Shown: positions 1-5,880, numbered from the stretch's first letter. The stretch: 6,059 nt of DNA from Acidobacteriota bacterium (GCA_027297005.1 JAPUIN010000398.1:1-6059), one strand, 5' to 3'. Made by a program: numbers and translations. The notes: generated by a model from the sequence alone, not told the origin.

Positions 1-1272
1 CTCGGTCTGCCACCAGGTGTCGACGATCGGGCACCGTCCACCTCCGACGTATTTTTGATACCAGACCCAGGCCTCGGGATTGATCGGCTCGCCGACCGTG
101 CCGAGCAGCCTGAGGCTGGAGAGATCGTATTTCGCGGGACATTCGTTCCCCCAGCGCATGAAGGTGCGAATCGCCGTCGGAGCCGTGTAGAAGATCGTGA
201 CGCCGTACTTCTCGACGATCTGCCAGAAGCGGCCGCGATCAGGCCAGTCCGGCGCCCCCTCGTACATGAGAATCGTGGCGCCGTTGGTGAGCGGCCCGTA
301 CACGACGTAGGAGTGGCCGGTCACCCAGCCGATGTCGGCGGTACACCAGTAAACGTCCGTCGGCTTGATGTCGAACACCCAGCGCGTCGTGGCGTAAACC
401 CCCACCATGTATCCGCCGGTCGTGTGAACGATCCCCTTCGGTTTCCCGGTCGTGCCTGACGTGTACAGGATGAACAGCATGTCGGTGGAGTCCATCGGCT
501 CGGCGGGACAGCTGGCGGGGGCGTTCTGCATCAATTGGTGCCACCAGTGATCGCGCCCCTCAACGACGTCGACCGGAAACTTCCCACGCTCAACAATCAC
601 CACATGCTCGATCGACGGTGTCGCCGAGAGGGCTTCGTCCGCAATCCGTTTCAGGGGAATCTGCGCGCCGCGTCGATATCCGCCATCGGCGGTGATAAGG
701 ACTGTTGCCTTGGAATCGTTGATCCGGTCGCGCAGCGCCTCGGCGGAGAAGCCGGCGAAGACGACGCTGTGGACGGCGCCGATGCGCGCGCAGGCCAGCA
801 TGGCGATCGCGAGCTCCGGGATCATCGGGAGATACAGAGTGACCCGATCCCCCTTGCGAACGCCGAGGCGCCGAAGCACGCCGGCGAAACGGCAGACCTC
901 GCGGTGCAGCTGGGCATAGGTGAGAGTGCGCTCCTCGCCAGGCTCTCCCTCCCAGAGAATCGCGGCCCGGTTGCGCACTTCCGTCTTGAGATGACGGTCG
1001 AGGCAGTTGACGCTGAGATTCGTCTTCCCTCCGACGAACCAGCGCGCGTTCGGGGGATCCCATTGCAGAACTTTCTTCCACCGCCGGGACCAGACGAGTT
1101 CCTTCGCCACGGAGCCCCAGAAGAGGTCCGGCTTGCGGGCCGCCTTGCGGTAGATGTCGGGATCGGAAAGGTTCGCCTGCCGGCGAAACACCGCGGCCGG
1201 TCTGTAGATCCGATCCTCTTTCAGGAGGACGTCGATGGCCGGTTTCGACGCCGCGGGCCTCTTCCGGCGCAT
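1..1272 (-). CDS. acs: Acetyl-CoA synthetase (AMP-forming), partial at the left edge
   Basis: Activates acetate with ATP and CoA through acetyl-AMP to give acetyl-CoA in the cytoplasm. The visible 424 codons are the N-terminal two thirds of a family usually near 650 residues; the C-terminal domain with the catalytic, acetylatable lysine lies beyond base 1. Seen: the N-terminal Acs domain with [18 protein letters not shown] (residues 78-95), the AMP-binding P-loop [11 protein letters not shown] (270-280), [12 protein letters not shown] (311-322), GTVGEP (391-396) and the adenine-binding motif DTWWQTE (418-424). The second Trp of that motif (residue 421) matches Trp414 of Salmonella Acs, which limits the acyl pocket to acetate, so acetyl specificity is expected. 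ATG at 1272 is preceded by AGGTG about 4 bases upstream, and an earlier ATG at 1298 is out of frame. It is divergent from proline dehydrogenase. No frameshift is visible. A propionyl-CoA synthetase is less likely. Confidence 0.97.
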   Translation of the reverse strand, partial: MRRKRPAASKPAIDVLLKEDRIYRPAAVFRRQANLSDPDIYRKAARKPDLFWGSVAKELVWSRRWKKVLQWDPPNARWFVGGKTNLSVNCLDRHLKTEVRNRAAILWEGEPGEERTLTYAQLHREVCRFAGVLRRLGVRKGDRVTLYLPMIPELAIAMLACARIGAVHSVVFAGFSAEALRDRINDSKATVLITADGGYRRGAQIPLKRIADEALSATPSIEHVVIVERGKFPVDVVEGRDHWWHQLMQNAPASCPAEPMDSTDMLFILYTSGTTGKPKGIVHTTGGYMVGVYATTRWVFDIKPTDVYWCTADIGWVTGHSYVVYGPLTNGATILMYEGAPDWPDRGRFWQIVEKYGVTIFYTAPTAIRTFMRWGNECPAKYDLSSLRLLGTVGEPINPEAWVWYQKYVGGGRCPIVDTWWQTE

Positions 1273-1308
1273 GGTCACCTCGTACTGATGCTGATCATGA
1301 AGCAAATC

Positions 1309-1338
1309 ACTCTAGTCAAAGCCGGCGCGGGGTGTCAA
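1309..1338 (-). promoter_or_regulatory. Candidate sigma70-type promoter of acs
   Basis: On the minus strand, TTGACA (1338-1333) is followed after 18 bases by TAGAGT (1314-1309), a 4/6 match to the -10 consensus. Transcription would start near 1302, leaving a leader of about 30 bases before the acs ATG. The perfect -35 and correct placement support it; the weak -10 and long spacer count against certainty. Confidence 0.45.
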
Positions 1339-1362
1339 ACGGCGCGGCGATCGGTTTTGACA
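1333..1362. repeat. Inverted repeat covering both divergent -35 boxes
   Basis: TGTCAAA (1333-1339) and TTTGACA (1356-1362) are perfect inverted 7-mers separated by 16 bases. Each arm contains the -35 hexamer of one of the two divergent promoters, so the symmetry may simply reflect two -35 boxes facing outward. It could also be a site for a dimeric regulator acting on both genes. The sequence alone does not separate these options. Confidence 0.5.
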
Positions 1363-1386
1363 GTCCCGGGGGTGCTCCATTAGACT
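1357..1386 (+). promoter_or_regulatory. Candidate sigma70-type promoter of proline dehydrogenase
   Basis: TTGACA (1357-1362), an 18-base spacer, then TAGACT (1381-1386, 4/6 match to TATAAT). The expected start near 1393 leaves about 20 bases before the GTG at 1415. Its architecture nearly duplicates the acs promoter on the other strand: same -35, same spacer length, and a -10 differing by one base. Confidence 0.45.
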
Positions 1387-1414
1387 CTCGGCCCGTCCAG
1401 CCGGGGTCTGATCA

Positions 1415-2320
1415 GTGTCCGCATTCAATACCATCCTGTCGCGCACCCTTCCTCTGGTGCCGCGCCCGATCGTGCGGCGAGTCTCGCGACGTTACATTGC
1501 GGGGGATCGTCTCGAAGATGCTGCGGGCGTCGTCCGCGAGCTGAACGCGCGCGGATTCACCGCCACGCTCGACGTCCTGGGTGAGAGCGTTTGCAGCCGG
1601 CCTCGGGTCGAGTCGGCGGTGCATGAATACCTCGAGTCCCTGCGGACGATCGAAGAGAATGGGCTCGATTCGAACATCTCGGTGAAGCTGACCCAGATCG
1701 GGCTGAAGATCGATCGTGATCTCTGCCTCGAGAGCATGATCCGAATCGCCGGGAGCGCGCGTGAGCGGGGCAACTTCGTCCGCATTGACATGGAGGACTC
1801 CAGCTGTACGAGCGACACCCTGGTGCTGTTCGCCGAGGTGAAGCGACACGGCCTTGACAACGTCGGCGTCGTGCTTCAGGCCTGCATGCGGCGCAGCTTA
1901 GAGGACGTCCGGGCGCTGCCTGAGGGTTCCAGCGTTCGACTGTGCAAGGGGATCTACCTCGAGCCGCGCTCCATCGCTTACCCGGATCGGTCGGTGGTCC
2001 GTAAGAACTTCGTGCGTCTGCTGGAGGAGATGCTTGACCGCCGGTTCAACGTCGGGATCGCCACCCACGACGAGGAACTGGTCTGGGAATCGATGCGTCT
2101 CATCGACCAGAGAGGGTTGGCGAGGGACGGATACGAATTTCAGATGCTTCTCGGGGTCGATCAGCCCTTGCGGGACCTGATCAGCCGGGACGGTCACCGG
2201 CTTCGGGTGTACGTGCCGTACGGCGCCAACTGGTACGCCTACTCCCTGCGCCGCCTCAAGGAGAATCCTCGCATCGCCGGATATATCCTGGCCGCTCTTC
2301 TCTCGCGCCGTCGCAGTTGA
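1415..2320 (+). CDS. putB: Proline dehydrogenase (monofunctional, FAD-dependent)
   Basis: Oxidises L-proline to pyrroline-5-carboxylate using FAD and passes electrons to the quinone pool; first step of proline catabolism. At 301 residues it matches the single-domain enzymes (Thermus PRODH, Bacillus PutB/FadM) rather than the large bifunctional PutA. Conserved barrel motifs appear in order: RRYIAG (25-30), LDVLGE (52-57), SVKLTQIGL (89-97, Lys91), VRIDMEDS (122-129, Asp125), VGVVLQACMRRS (150-161), VRLCKG (174-179), GIATHD (214-219), YEFQMLLGV (240-248) and the substrate-binding YVPYGANWYAYSLRRLKENP (266-285). By alignment from memory, Tyr266 and Arg279/Arg280 match Thermus Tyr275 and Arg288/Arg289. 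An in-frame TGA at 1409 makes GTG 1415 the earliest start; later GTGs would shorten an already short N-terminus. Shine-Dalgarno is weak (GGGG at 1403-1406). The partner P5C dehydrogenase is not in the window. The symbol follows the Bacillus name. Confidence 0.95.
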   Translation: MSAFNTILSRTLPLVPRPIVRRVSRRYIAGDRLEDAAGVVRELNARGFTATLDVLGESVCSRPRVESAVHEYLESLRTIEENGLDSNISVKLTQIGLKIDRDLCLESMIRIAGSARERGNFVRIDMEDSSCTSDTLVLFAEVKRHGLDNVGVVLQACMRRSLEDVRALPEGSSVRLCKGIYLEPRSIAYPDRSVVRKNFVRLLEEMLDRRFNVGIATHDEELVWESMRLIDQRGLARDGYEFQMLLGVDQPLRDLISRDGHRLRVYVPYGANWYAYSLRRLKENPRIAGYILAALLSRRRS

Positions 2321-2324
2321 ATCC

Positions 2325-3329
2325 TCAGGCGATCTGCCTGCCCTTGTCCTCCGCGGTGTTTCTCGACAGCTCGGGCGGGTGCTCGGTCCCTTCGCGCCCC
2401 GGTCGGAGAGGGGCCGCCTGCTGAAAAATCATGGTGACCGTTGTCCCCTTGAAGGGTGCGCTCTCAACGCGGATGTCGGCTCCGATGATGTCGAGCATCT
2501 GCCGGGCGGCCCACAGGCCGAGCCCGCCGTTCTTTTCCGGCTTGGTCGTGAAAAACGGATCGAAGACCCTGCCCATGTGCTCCGGGCGGATGCCGATCCC
2601 CGAGTCGGTGATCCGCGCCACGACCCGGTCCTGATCCAGGAAAGTCTCCACCCGGATGGTCCCGCTCTCGAACGGCATCGCCTCGATGGCGTTGATCAGC
2701 ACACTCAGAAGCGCCCCCTCGATCCTCTCGGCCGGCCCGAAAACCGGCGGTACGATCGCATAGTCCTCCTCGATCAGGATCCGTTTCTCGCCGGCCCGGT
2801 ACCGGCAGAGCAGCAGGGCGTGCTGCAGCAACGTGTTGACGCTGAACGGTGCCCGGCCCGGCTTCGTCAGCCTGTAGCCGGCGACGTGACGCAGCGTGCT
2901 CTCGAGCTCCCGGGCTTTCTCGTGCAACGCTCCGGCACTCGCGCGGCTGTCGCCCGACAGCGAGGGTTGGGCGGCGAATTCCTCGGCACCGGAGAGGACG
3001 CGCCGCAGCGGGTCGCTCATCTGGTGGCCGGCGATCTCGAGATAGGTGCCGAGTGACCGGAACGTGTCGCTCTCCATGATGTGATCCTGACTGGCGCACA
3101 GTTCCCCGCGTAGATCAAGGATATCGCGGGCGCGGAGCGCCTCCCTCTTGCGCACAGCCGAGAGGATGCCAATCGCACAAGCCGCAAAGACGATCGCGGC
3201 AGCGGTGAGGATACGCCATGCGAGCGCTTGGGGATCCAGAATCAGATAAGCGGAGGCCAGCGCCAGACCTGCCAAGGCGCCGGACACCGATCGCCGGGTC
3301 AGCAGAACGCCGACCTGTTTCTTGCGCAT
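2325..3329 (-). CDS. Membrane-bound sensor histidine kinase, orphan
   Basis: A 334-residue two-component kinase. Seen: two hydrophobic segments at about 16-32 and 37-59 joined by a very short loop, a charged linker (60-90), a dimerisation/phosphoacceptor helix with H-box GHQMSDPL (101-108, His102 and Pro107), then a complete ATPase domain: N-box LINAIEAMP (211-219, Asn213), G1 DSGIGI (242-247), F-box FDPFF (256-260) and G2 GGLGL (268-272). The last 30 residues are polar and probably disordered. There is no periplasmic, PAS, GAF or HAMP domain, so the signal must come through the membrane, the linker or a partner protein. Gln follows the phosphoacceptor His where Glu or Asp is more common. ATG 3329 lies 14 bases after the ferredoxin stop with AAGGGAAG upstream, indicating one transcript with it. 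No response regulator is in the window. Family is certain; its stimulus is unknown. Confidence 0.93.
   Translation of the reverse strand: MRKKQVGVLLTRRSVSGALAGLALASAYLILDPQALAWRILTAAAIVFAACAIGILSAVRKREALRARDILDLRGELCASQDHIMESDTFRSLGTYLEIAGHQMSDPLRRVLSGAEEFAAQPSLSGDSRASAGALHEKARELESTLRHVAGYRLTKPGRAPFSVNTLLQHALLLCRYRAGEKRILIEEDYAIVPPVFGPAERIEGALLSVLINAIEAMPFESGTIRVETFLDQDRVVARITDSGIGIRPEHMGRVFDPFFTTKPEKNGGLGLWAARQMLDIIGADIRVESAPFKGTTVTMIFQQAAPLRPGREGTEHPPELSRNTAEDKGRQIA
2326..2340. other. Small hairpin at the convergent proline dehydrogenase/kinase junction
   Basis: CAGGC-GATCT-GCCTG is a perfect 5-bp stem with a 5-base loop. It overlaps the last codons of the kinase gene and begins 6 bases after the proline dehydrogenase stop. 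No T-run follows on either strand, so it is at most a weak terminator or pause site and could be chance. Confidence 0.2.
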
Positions 3330-3343
3330 GTCCTATCTTCCCT

Positions 3344-3718
3344 TCACGATTCGCCGGTCCCGCTCCCGGATCCCCGGTTCGCTCGGATCTCCGCCATCCT
3401 GGCGCCATCCTTGTTCGGGCCGGGGGGCATCCGGTACAGGATCTCCTCGACCGGCCGTCCGCCGACGAGGTGCTCGTCGATGATCCGCCTGGCCTGCGCG
3501 GGCGCCACGCCGCCATACCAGACGTTCTCAGGATAAACCACGACCATCGGGCCGCGGCCGCACTGGTTGAAGCAGCCGGCCTTGTTCACCCGTATCGAAC
3601 CCTTGAGTCCGCGCGAGGCGACCTCTTCGCGCAGGGCGCGCAGGACCTCATGGGACCCCTGGTCGGGGCAATATTCACCGTGCGTGCAGACGAAGAGATG
3701 TCGCTCGTACTGCCCCAA
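3344..3718 (-). CDS. Thioredoxin-like [2Fe-2S] ferredoxin
   Basis: A 124-residue soluble electron-transfer protein of the thioredoxin-fold ferredoxin family (Azotobacter Shethna-type FeSI, Clostridium pasteurianum and Aquifex Fd4; related in fold to NuoE). Seen: HLFVCTHGEYCPDQGSHEVL (7-26) with Cys11 and Cys17, then VNKAGCFNQCGRGPMVVVYPE (44-64) with Cys49 and Cys53, and VWYGGV (66-71) followed by the usual EHLVGGRPVEEILY tail (82-95). The four cysteines are the expected cluster ligands; the first pair is Cx5C, a shorter loop than in Aquifex Fd4. Physiological partners in this family are mostly unknown. The start is TTG 3718, the only plausible start after an in-frame TGA at 3751-3749 on this strand, with a G-rich ribosome-binding stretch just upstream. 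It precedes the histidine kinase by 14 bases. An isolated NuoE-like subunit is the main alternative. Confidence 0.92.
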   Translation of the reverse strand: MGQYERHLFVCTHGEYCPDQGSHEVLRALREEVASRGLKGSIRVNKAGCFNQCGRGPMVVVYPENVWYGGVAPAQARRIIDEHLVGGRPVEEILYRMPPGPNKDGARMAEIRANRGSGSGTGES

Positions 3719-3747
3719 GGTTCCCCCCCGCGAAGGGAAAGCACGGT

Positions 3748-3753
3748 ATCATA
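3748..3753 (-). promoter_or_regulatory. Candidate -10 box for the ferredoxin-kinase operon
   Basis: TATGAT on the minus strand (5/6 match to TATAAT) stands out in a GC-rich intergenic region and would start transcription near 3741, about 20 bases before the TTG. The -35 position holds only a poor match (TTCGCT at 17 bases). Read on the plus strand the overlapping bases give TATCAT, so the site could also serve the divergent LON gene. Confidence 0.4.
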
Positions 3754-3771
3754 GCGCGGCTCGGCCGGACA

Positions 3772-3781
3772 GCGAATTCGC
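3772..3781. repeat. Perfect 10-bp palindrome GCGAATTCGC
   Basis: A self-complementary 10-mer in the ferredoxin/LON divergent region, about 20 bases upstream of the ferredoxin -10 box on that strand, so it overlaps the expected -35 region. It could be an operator half or whole site, or chance. Confidence 0.4.
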
Positions 3782-3797
3782 GGGAGACGGGGTTCGA

Positions 3798-3807
3798 GAC
3801 GGCCGTC
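3798..3807. repeat. Perfect 10-bp palindrome GACGGCCGTC
   Basis: A second self-complementary 10-mer in the same intergenic region, its centre 26 bases from the first. Its sequence differs from the first palindrome, so they are not copies of one operator. It could lie in the mRNA leader of the LON gene. Confidence 0.35.
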
Positions 3808-3850
3808 GGTGCCGGTGGATGGACCCTCCCGGTCATCGGCTGGATGAACA

Positions 3851-3866
3851 AGGGGGAGTGACCGTG
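3851..3866 (+). promoter_or_regulatory. Ribosome-binding site deciding the LON-gene start
   Basis: AGGGGGAG (3851-3858) sits about 6 bases before the GTG at 3864. A second in-frame GTG at 3858 overlaps this purine run and is therefore a poor start. The open frame continues upstream to 3567, but that part only mirrors the opposite-strand ferredoxin gene. Confidence 0.7.
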
Positions 3867-4553
3867 GCGGCGCTCGAGGACCTGAAAAAACGCCTGGATG
3901 CGGCAGGCCGTGTCCCGATATTTCCCTTGCCGGACGTCGTCTTCTTTCCCGACACCACGCTGCCGTTGCACATCTTCGAGCCGCGCTACCGCCGGATGAC
4001 GGAGGACGCCCTGCGCTCCGACCGGCTGATCGCAATGGCGGTCCTGAAACCGGGTTGGGAACGGGACTACCAGGGCAATCCCGAGGTTTACCGGACGGCC
4101 TGCGCCGGAGTCATCGAGGAGGAGGTTCGCCTGCCGGACGGGCGGTTCAATATCAGGCTGCGCGGCTTTGCGCGCGTCCGCATCGGGGAATTCGTTCAGG
4201 ATCAGCCGTATCGGGTCGCCACGGTCCGGCGGCTCGATGATCGGAACGGAGCCGAAGGAGCGGATTTCGAGGAGGACAAGCGTCGCCTGCTGGTAACGTG
4301 CGCCTCTCTCTTGCAGGAGGTTGCGGGCGAAAGGTCCCGCCCCGTTGCCTTCGATGACGATGTCCCGTTCAGCGTCGTGGTCAACACACTGTGTCAAAAT
4401 CTGGCCCTGGAACCGGCTCTCAAGCAGGGGCTGCTGGAGATCGATGATCTGCGCGCACGCTGTCGAGCTCTCAGCGAAATCCTCGATCAGCGATGGAAGG
4501 AGATCGCCCTCGCCCAGGCCGACCGCGATGATGATTCAGAGGCAGTGCACTGA
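3864..4553 (+). CDS. LON substrate-binding-domain protein (stand-alone)
   Basis: A 229-residue cytoplasmic protein consisting of the LON N-terminal domain without the AAA+ ATPase or protease parts of Lon. Seen: the family signature IFPLPDVVFFPDTTLPLHIFEPRYRRM (residues 19-45), AMAVLKPGWERDY (57-69), then CAGVIEEEV...DGRFNIRLRGFARVRI (80-107), and a helical, charged C-terminal half (about 135-217) ending in an acidic tail. In Lon this region takes part in substrate recognition; the free-standing bacterial proteins have no firmly assigned job, so a role in protein quality control is inference only. The start is GTG 3864, chosen for its ribosome-binding site and because the fold begins just after it. 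It is divergent from the ferredoxin operon and convergent with ispH, 24 bases away. Single-gene transcription is likely. Confidence 0.9.
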   Translation: MAALEDLKKRLDAAGRVPIFPLPDVVFFPDTTLPLHIFEPRYRRMTEDALRSDRLIAMAVLKPGWERDYQGNPEVYRTACAGVIEEEVRLPDGRFNIRLRGFARVRIGEFVQDQPYRVATVRRLDDRNGAEGADFEEDKRRLLVTCASLLQEVAGERSRPVAFDDDVPFSVVVNTLCQNLALEPALKQGLLEIDDLRARCRALSEILDQRWKEIALAQADRDDDSEAVH

Positions 4554-4569
4554 CGGGGAGACCACCGTC
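4552..4569. other. Short inverted repeat between the convergent LON and ispH genes
   Basis: GACGG (4552-4556) and CCGTC (4565-4569) can pair around an 8-base loop in the 24-base gap between the two converging genes. There is no T-run, so intrinsic termination is doubtful. The position is right for a weak bidirectional terminator. Confidence 0.22.
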
Positions 4570-4577
4570 CGATTCGC

Positions 4578-5771
4578 TCAGTCGAGAGGCGCGTCGCGCA
4601 GCGCCGCTATCACCGCGACGACTTCGCCGATCTTATTGTTCGGCGTAGAGGCCCCCGCGGTCAGACCGATCCGCACCCGCCCCTCAGGCAGCCAATCGTG
4701 GGTGGTGGTTTCCCCCGGGGCGCCATAGGGGCGATGGCGGATCCGAGCCGCCGATGTGATGCAGGTCGCGTCGTTGATGTGGTAAGACGGAATCTCCCTC
4801 GAGGCGAGCGCCGCGAGGTGGGTCGTGTTGCTGCTGTTATAACCCCCGATGACGATCATCAGGTCGGGTCCCGCGGTGAGTAGATCGACGACGGCGTCCT
4901 GCCGATCCTGCGTGGCGCTGCAAATCGTGTCGAAGGCGCGGAATCGAGAGGCCAGTTCGCTCTCTCCGTAGCGCTCCTTCAGGGCGATCCGGAACATCTC
5001 CTGGATCGTGAGCGAATCCGAGGACAACATCGTGGTCTGGTTGGCCAGTCCGAGATGGCCCAGATCGAGGTTGGGATCGAATTCGGGCGAGCAGGATACC
5101 TGGAAGCGTGCCAGGAACGCGGCGGAGTCACCACCGCGACGGATGTAATCGCATACGACGTCGGCCTCCGGACGGTCCCGCACAATGAGGTAGCGACCTC
5201 CCTTCACGAGGTTCGTGCGGGAGGCGGTGGCTCTCGTTTCTTCGTGTGCGTACTTGCCATGGATCAGCGCTGTGAAGCCGGCTGCCGAGAACCGGTCCAC
5301 GTTCTTCCAGACGTTCAGCACGGAGCCGCAGGTCGTGTCGACCAGGATGCAGCCGCGCGCACGGAGCACCGCCATGTCCTGCGTCGTCACGCCGAAGGCC
5401 GGAAGGATGACCACATCCCCCGCCTGGACAATATCGAACCCGGGACCGCTCCCATCCGCCTCGGTCAGGAACCGGATCCCCATATCCTTGAGGCGCCTGT
5501 TGACGTGCGGGTTATGTATGATCTCCCCGGTGAGATGGATCGTCCTGTCCGGGAACCGCTGTCGCGTCTCGTAGGCGTATTCGACAGCCCGATCGACCCC
5601 GTAACAGAAGCCGAACTCAGAGGCCAGCATGAACAGCAGATTGCCGGTCTCGAGACGACCCCCGGCCCTGCGGATCCGCTCGACGATGCCGCTGTGGTAG
5701 TCAGCCTTCAGGCGAGGACCGATCTCCCCCTTGAGCCCGAACCCCCGTCGGTAGTAAGTGGTGTTGGCCAA
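4578..5771 (-). CDS. ispH: 4-hydroxy-3-methylbut-2-enyl diphosphate reductase, long cyanobacterial/plant type
   Basis: Last enzyme of the MEP isoprenoid pathway: reduces HMBPP to IPP and DMAPP with a [4Fe-4S] cluster. At 397 residues it is about 80 longer than E. coli IspH (316). The extra length includes an N-terminal extension with YYRRGFG (6-12), as in the cyanobacterial and plant enzymes. Seen: FGFCYGVDRAV (53-63, Cys56), IIHNPHVN (84-91), VDTTCGSVLNVW (144-155, Cys148), HGKYAHEETRATAS (171-184, catalytic Glu region), ANQTTML (243-249), FDTICSATQDRQDA (280-293, Cys284), GGYNSSNTTHL (309-319) and TAGASTPNN (371-379). The three cluster cysteines are all present. Start is TTG 5771 with GGAGGG just upstream, matching the N-terminus of long homologues. 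No other MEP genes are nearby. Electron donor unknown; the ferredoxin at 3344-3718 is a possible but unproven candidate. Confidence 0.96.
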   Translation of the reverse strand: MANTTYYRRGFGLKGEIGPRLKADYHSGIVERIRRAGGRLETGNLLFMLASEFGFCYGVDRAVEYAYETRQRFPDRTIHLTGEIIHNPHVNRRLKDMGIRFLTEADGSGPGFDIVQAGDVVILPAFGVTTQDMAVLRARGCILVDTTCGSVLNVWKNVDRFSAAGFTALIHGKYAHEETRATASRTNLVKGGRYLIVRDRPEADVVCDYIRRGGDSAAFLARFQVSCSPEFDPNLDLGHLGLANQTTMLSSDSLTIQEMFRIALKERYGESELASRFRAFDTICSATQDRQDAVVDLLTAGPDLMIVIGGYNSSNTTHLAALASREIPSYHINDATCITSAARIRHRPYGAPGETTTHDWLPEGRVRIGLTAGASTPNNKIGEVVAVIAALRDAPLD

Positions 5772-5780
5772 GTTCCCTCC
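5772..5780 (-). promoter_or_regulatory. Strong Shine-Dalgarno supporting the TTG start of ispH
   Basis: On the minus strand GGAGGG (5780-5775) is followed by AAC and then TTG. This near-consensus site at a short but acceptable spacing, plus homology right from the N-terminus, fixes the TTG as the start. Confidence 0.75.
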
Positions 5781-5829
5781 ACGCTGCTCGCGTCCGGTGC
5801 CTTCCAGCGGGCAACCTATCCGGGGGGAA

Positions 5830-5840
5830 ATTCTATACCA
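5830..5840 (-). promoter_or_regulatory. Candidate extended -10 promoter of ispH
   Basis: The minus strand reads TGGTATAGAAT: a TG-n extension next to a TATAGA/TAGAAT -10-like element, isolated in GC-rich sequence about 60 bases before the start codon. A TTGACG hexamer lies only 7 bases upstream of it, too close to be its -35, and no good -35 occurs at 17 bases. This suggests either an extended -10 promoter or another sigma class. Confidence 0.35.
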
Positions 5841-5861
5841 TCCCCGTCAAATCATCCCTCC

Positions 5862-5876
5862 GGCCGTCATTCGGCC
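5862..5876. other. Hairpin upstream of the ispH promoter
   Basis: GGCCG-TCATT-CGGCC is a perfect 5-bp GC-only stem with a 5-base loop in the intergenic region. No T-run follows on either strand, so it is not a typical terminator. It may be a regulatory dyad or chance. Confidence 0.25.
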
Positions 5877-5880
5877 TGAA

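Noticed and set aside
535..1383. A 282-codon plus-strand open frame opposite acs
   Set aside because: It mirrors a fully conserved acs coding frame, its product has no recognisable domain, and long antisense frames are common in high-GC DNA.
1291..1414. CTGATCA present twice, near each divergent start codon
   Set aside because: The two copies are not placed symmetrically relative to the promoters, and a 7-mer repeated once in this distance can be chance.
2379..3056. A 225-codon plus-strand frame opposite the histidine kinase
   Set aside because: The opposite strand shows the complete set of kinase motifs, and this frame resembles no known protein.
3723..3729. Run of seven G residues (minus strand) before the ferredoxin TTG, as a phase-variation tract
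   Set aside because: Seven bases is short for slipped-strand switching, and the run is readily explained as a G-rich ribosome-binding region.
3844..3861. Five-codon open frame ending just before the LON-gene start, as a possible leader peptide
   Set aside because: ATG 3844 has no ribosome-binding site, and such a short frame is expected by chance; no attenuator structure accompanies it.
3567..3863. N-terminal extension of the LON-domain frame
   Set aside because: This stretch is antisense to the ferredoxin or intergenic, has no domain similarity, and a good ribosome-binding site points to GTG 3864.
5055..5879. A 274-codon plus-strand open frame opposite ispH
   Set aside because: It is antisense to well-conserved IspH motifs, its translation is low-complexity Arg/Pro/Gly-rich, and no ribosome-binding site supports it.
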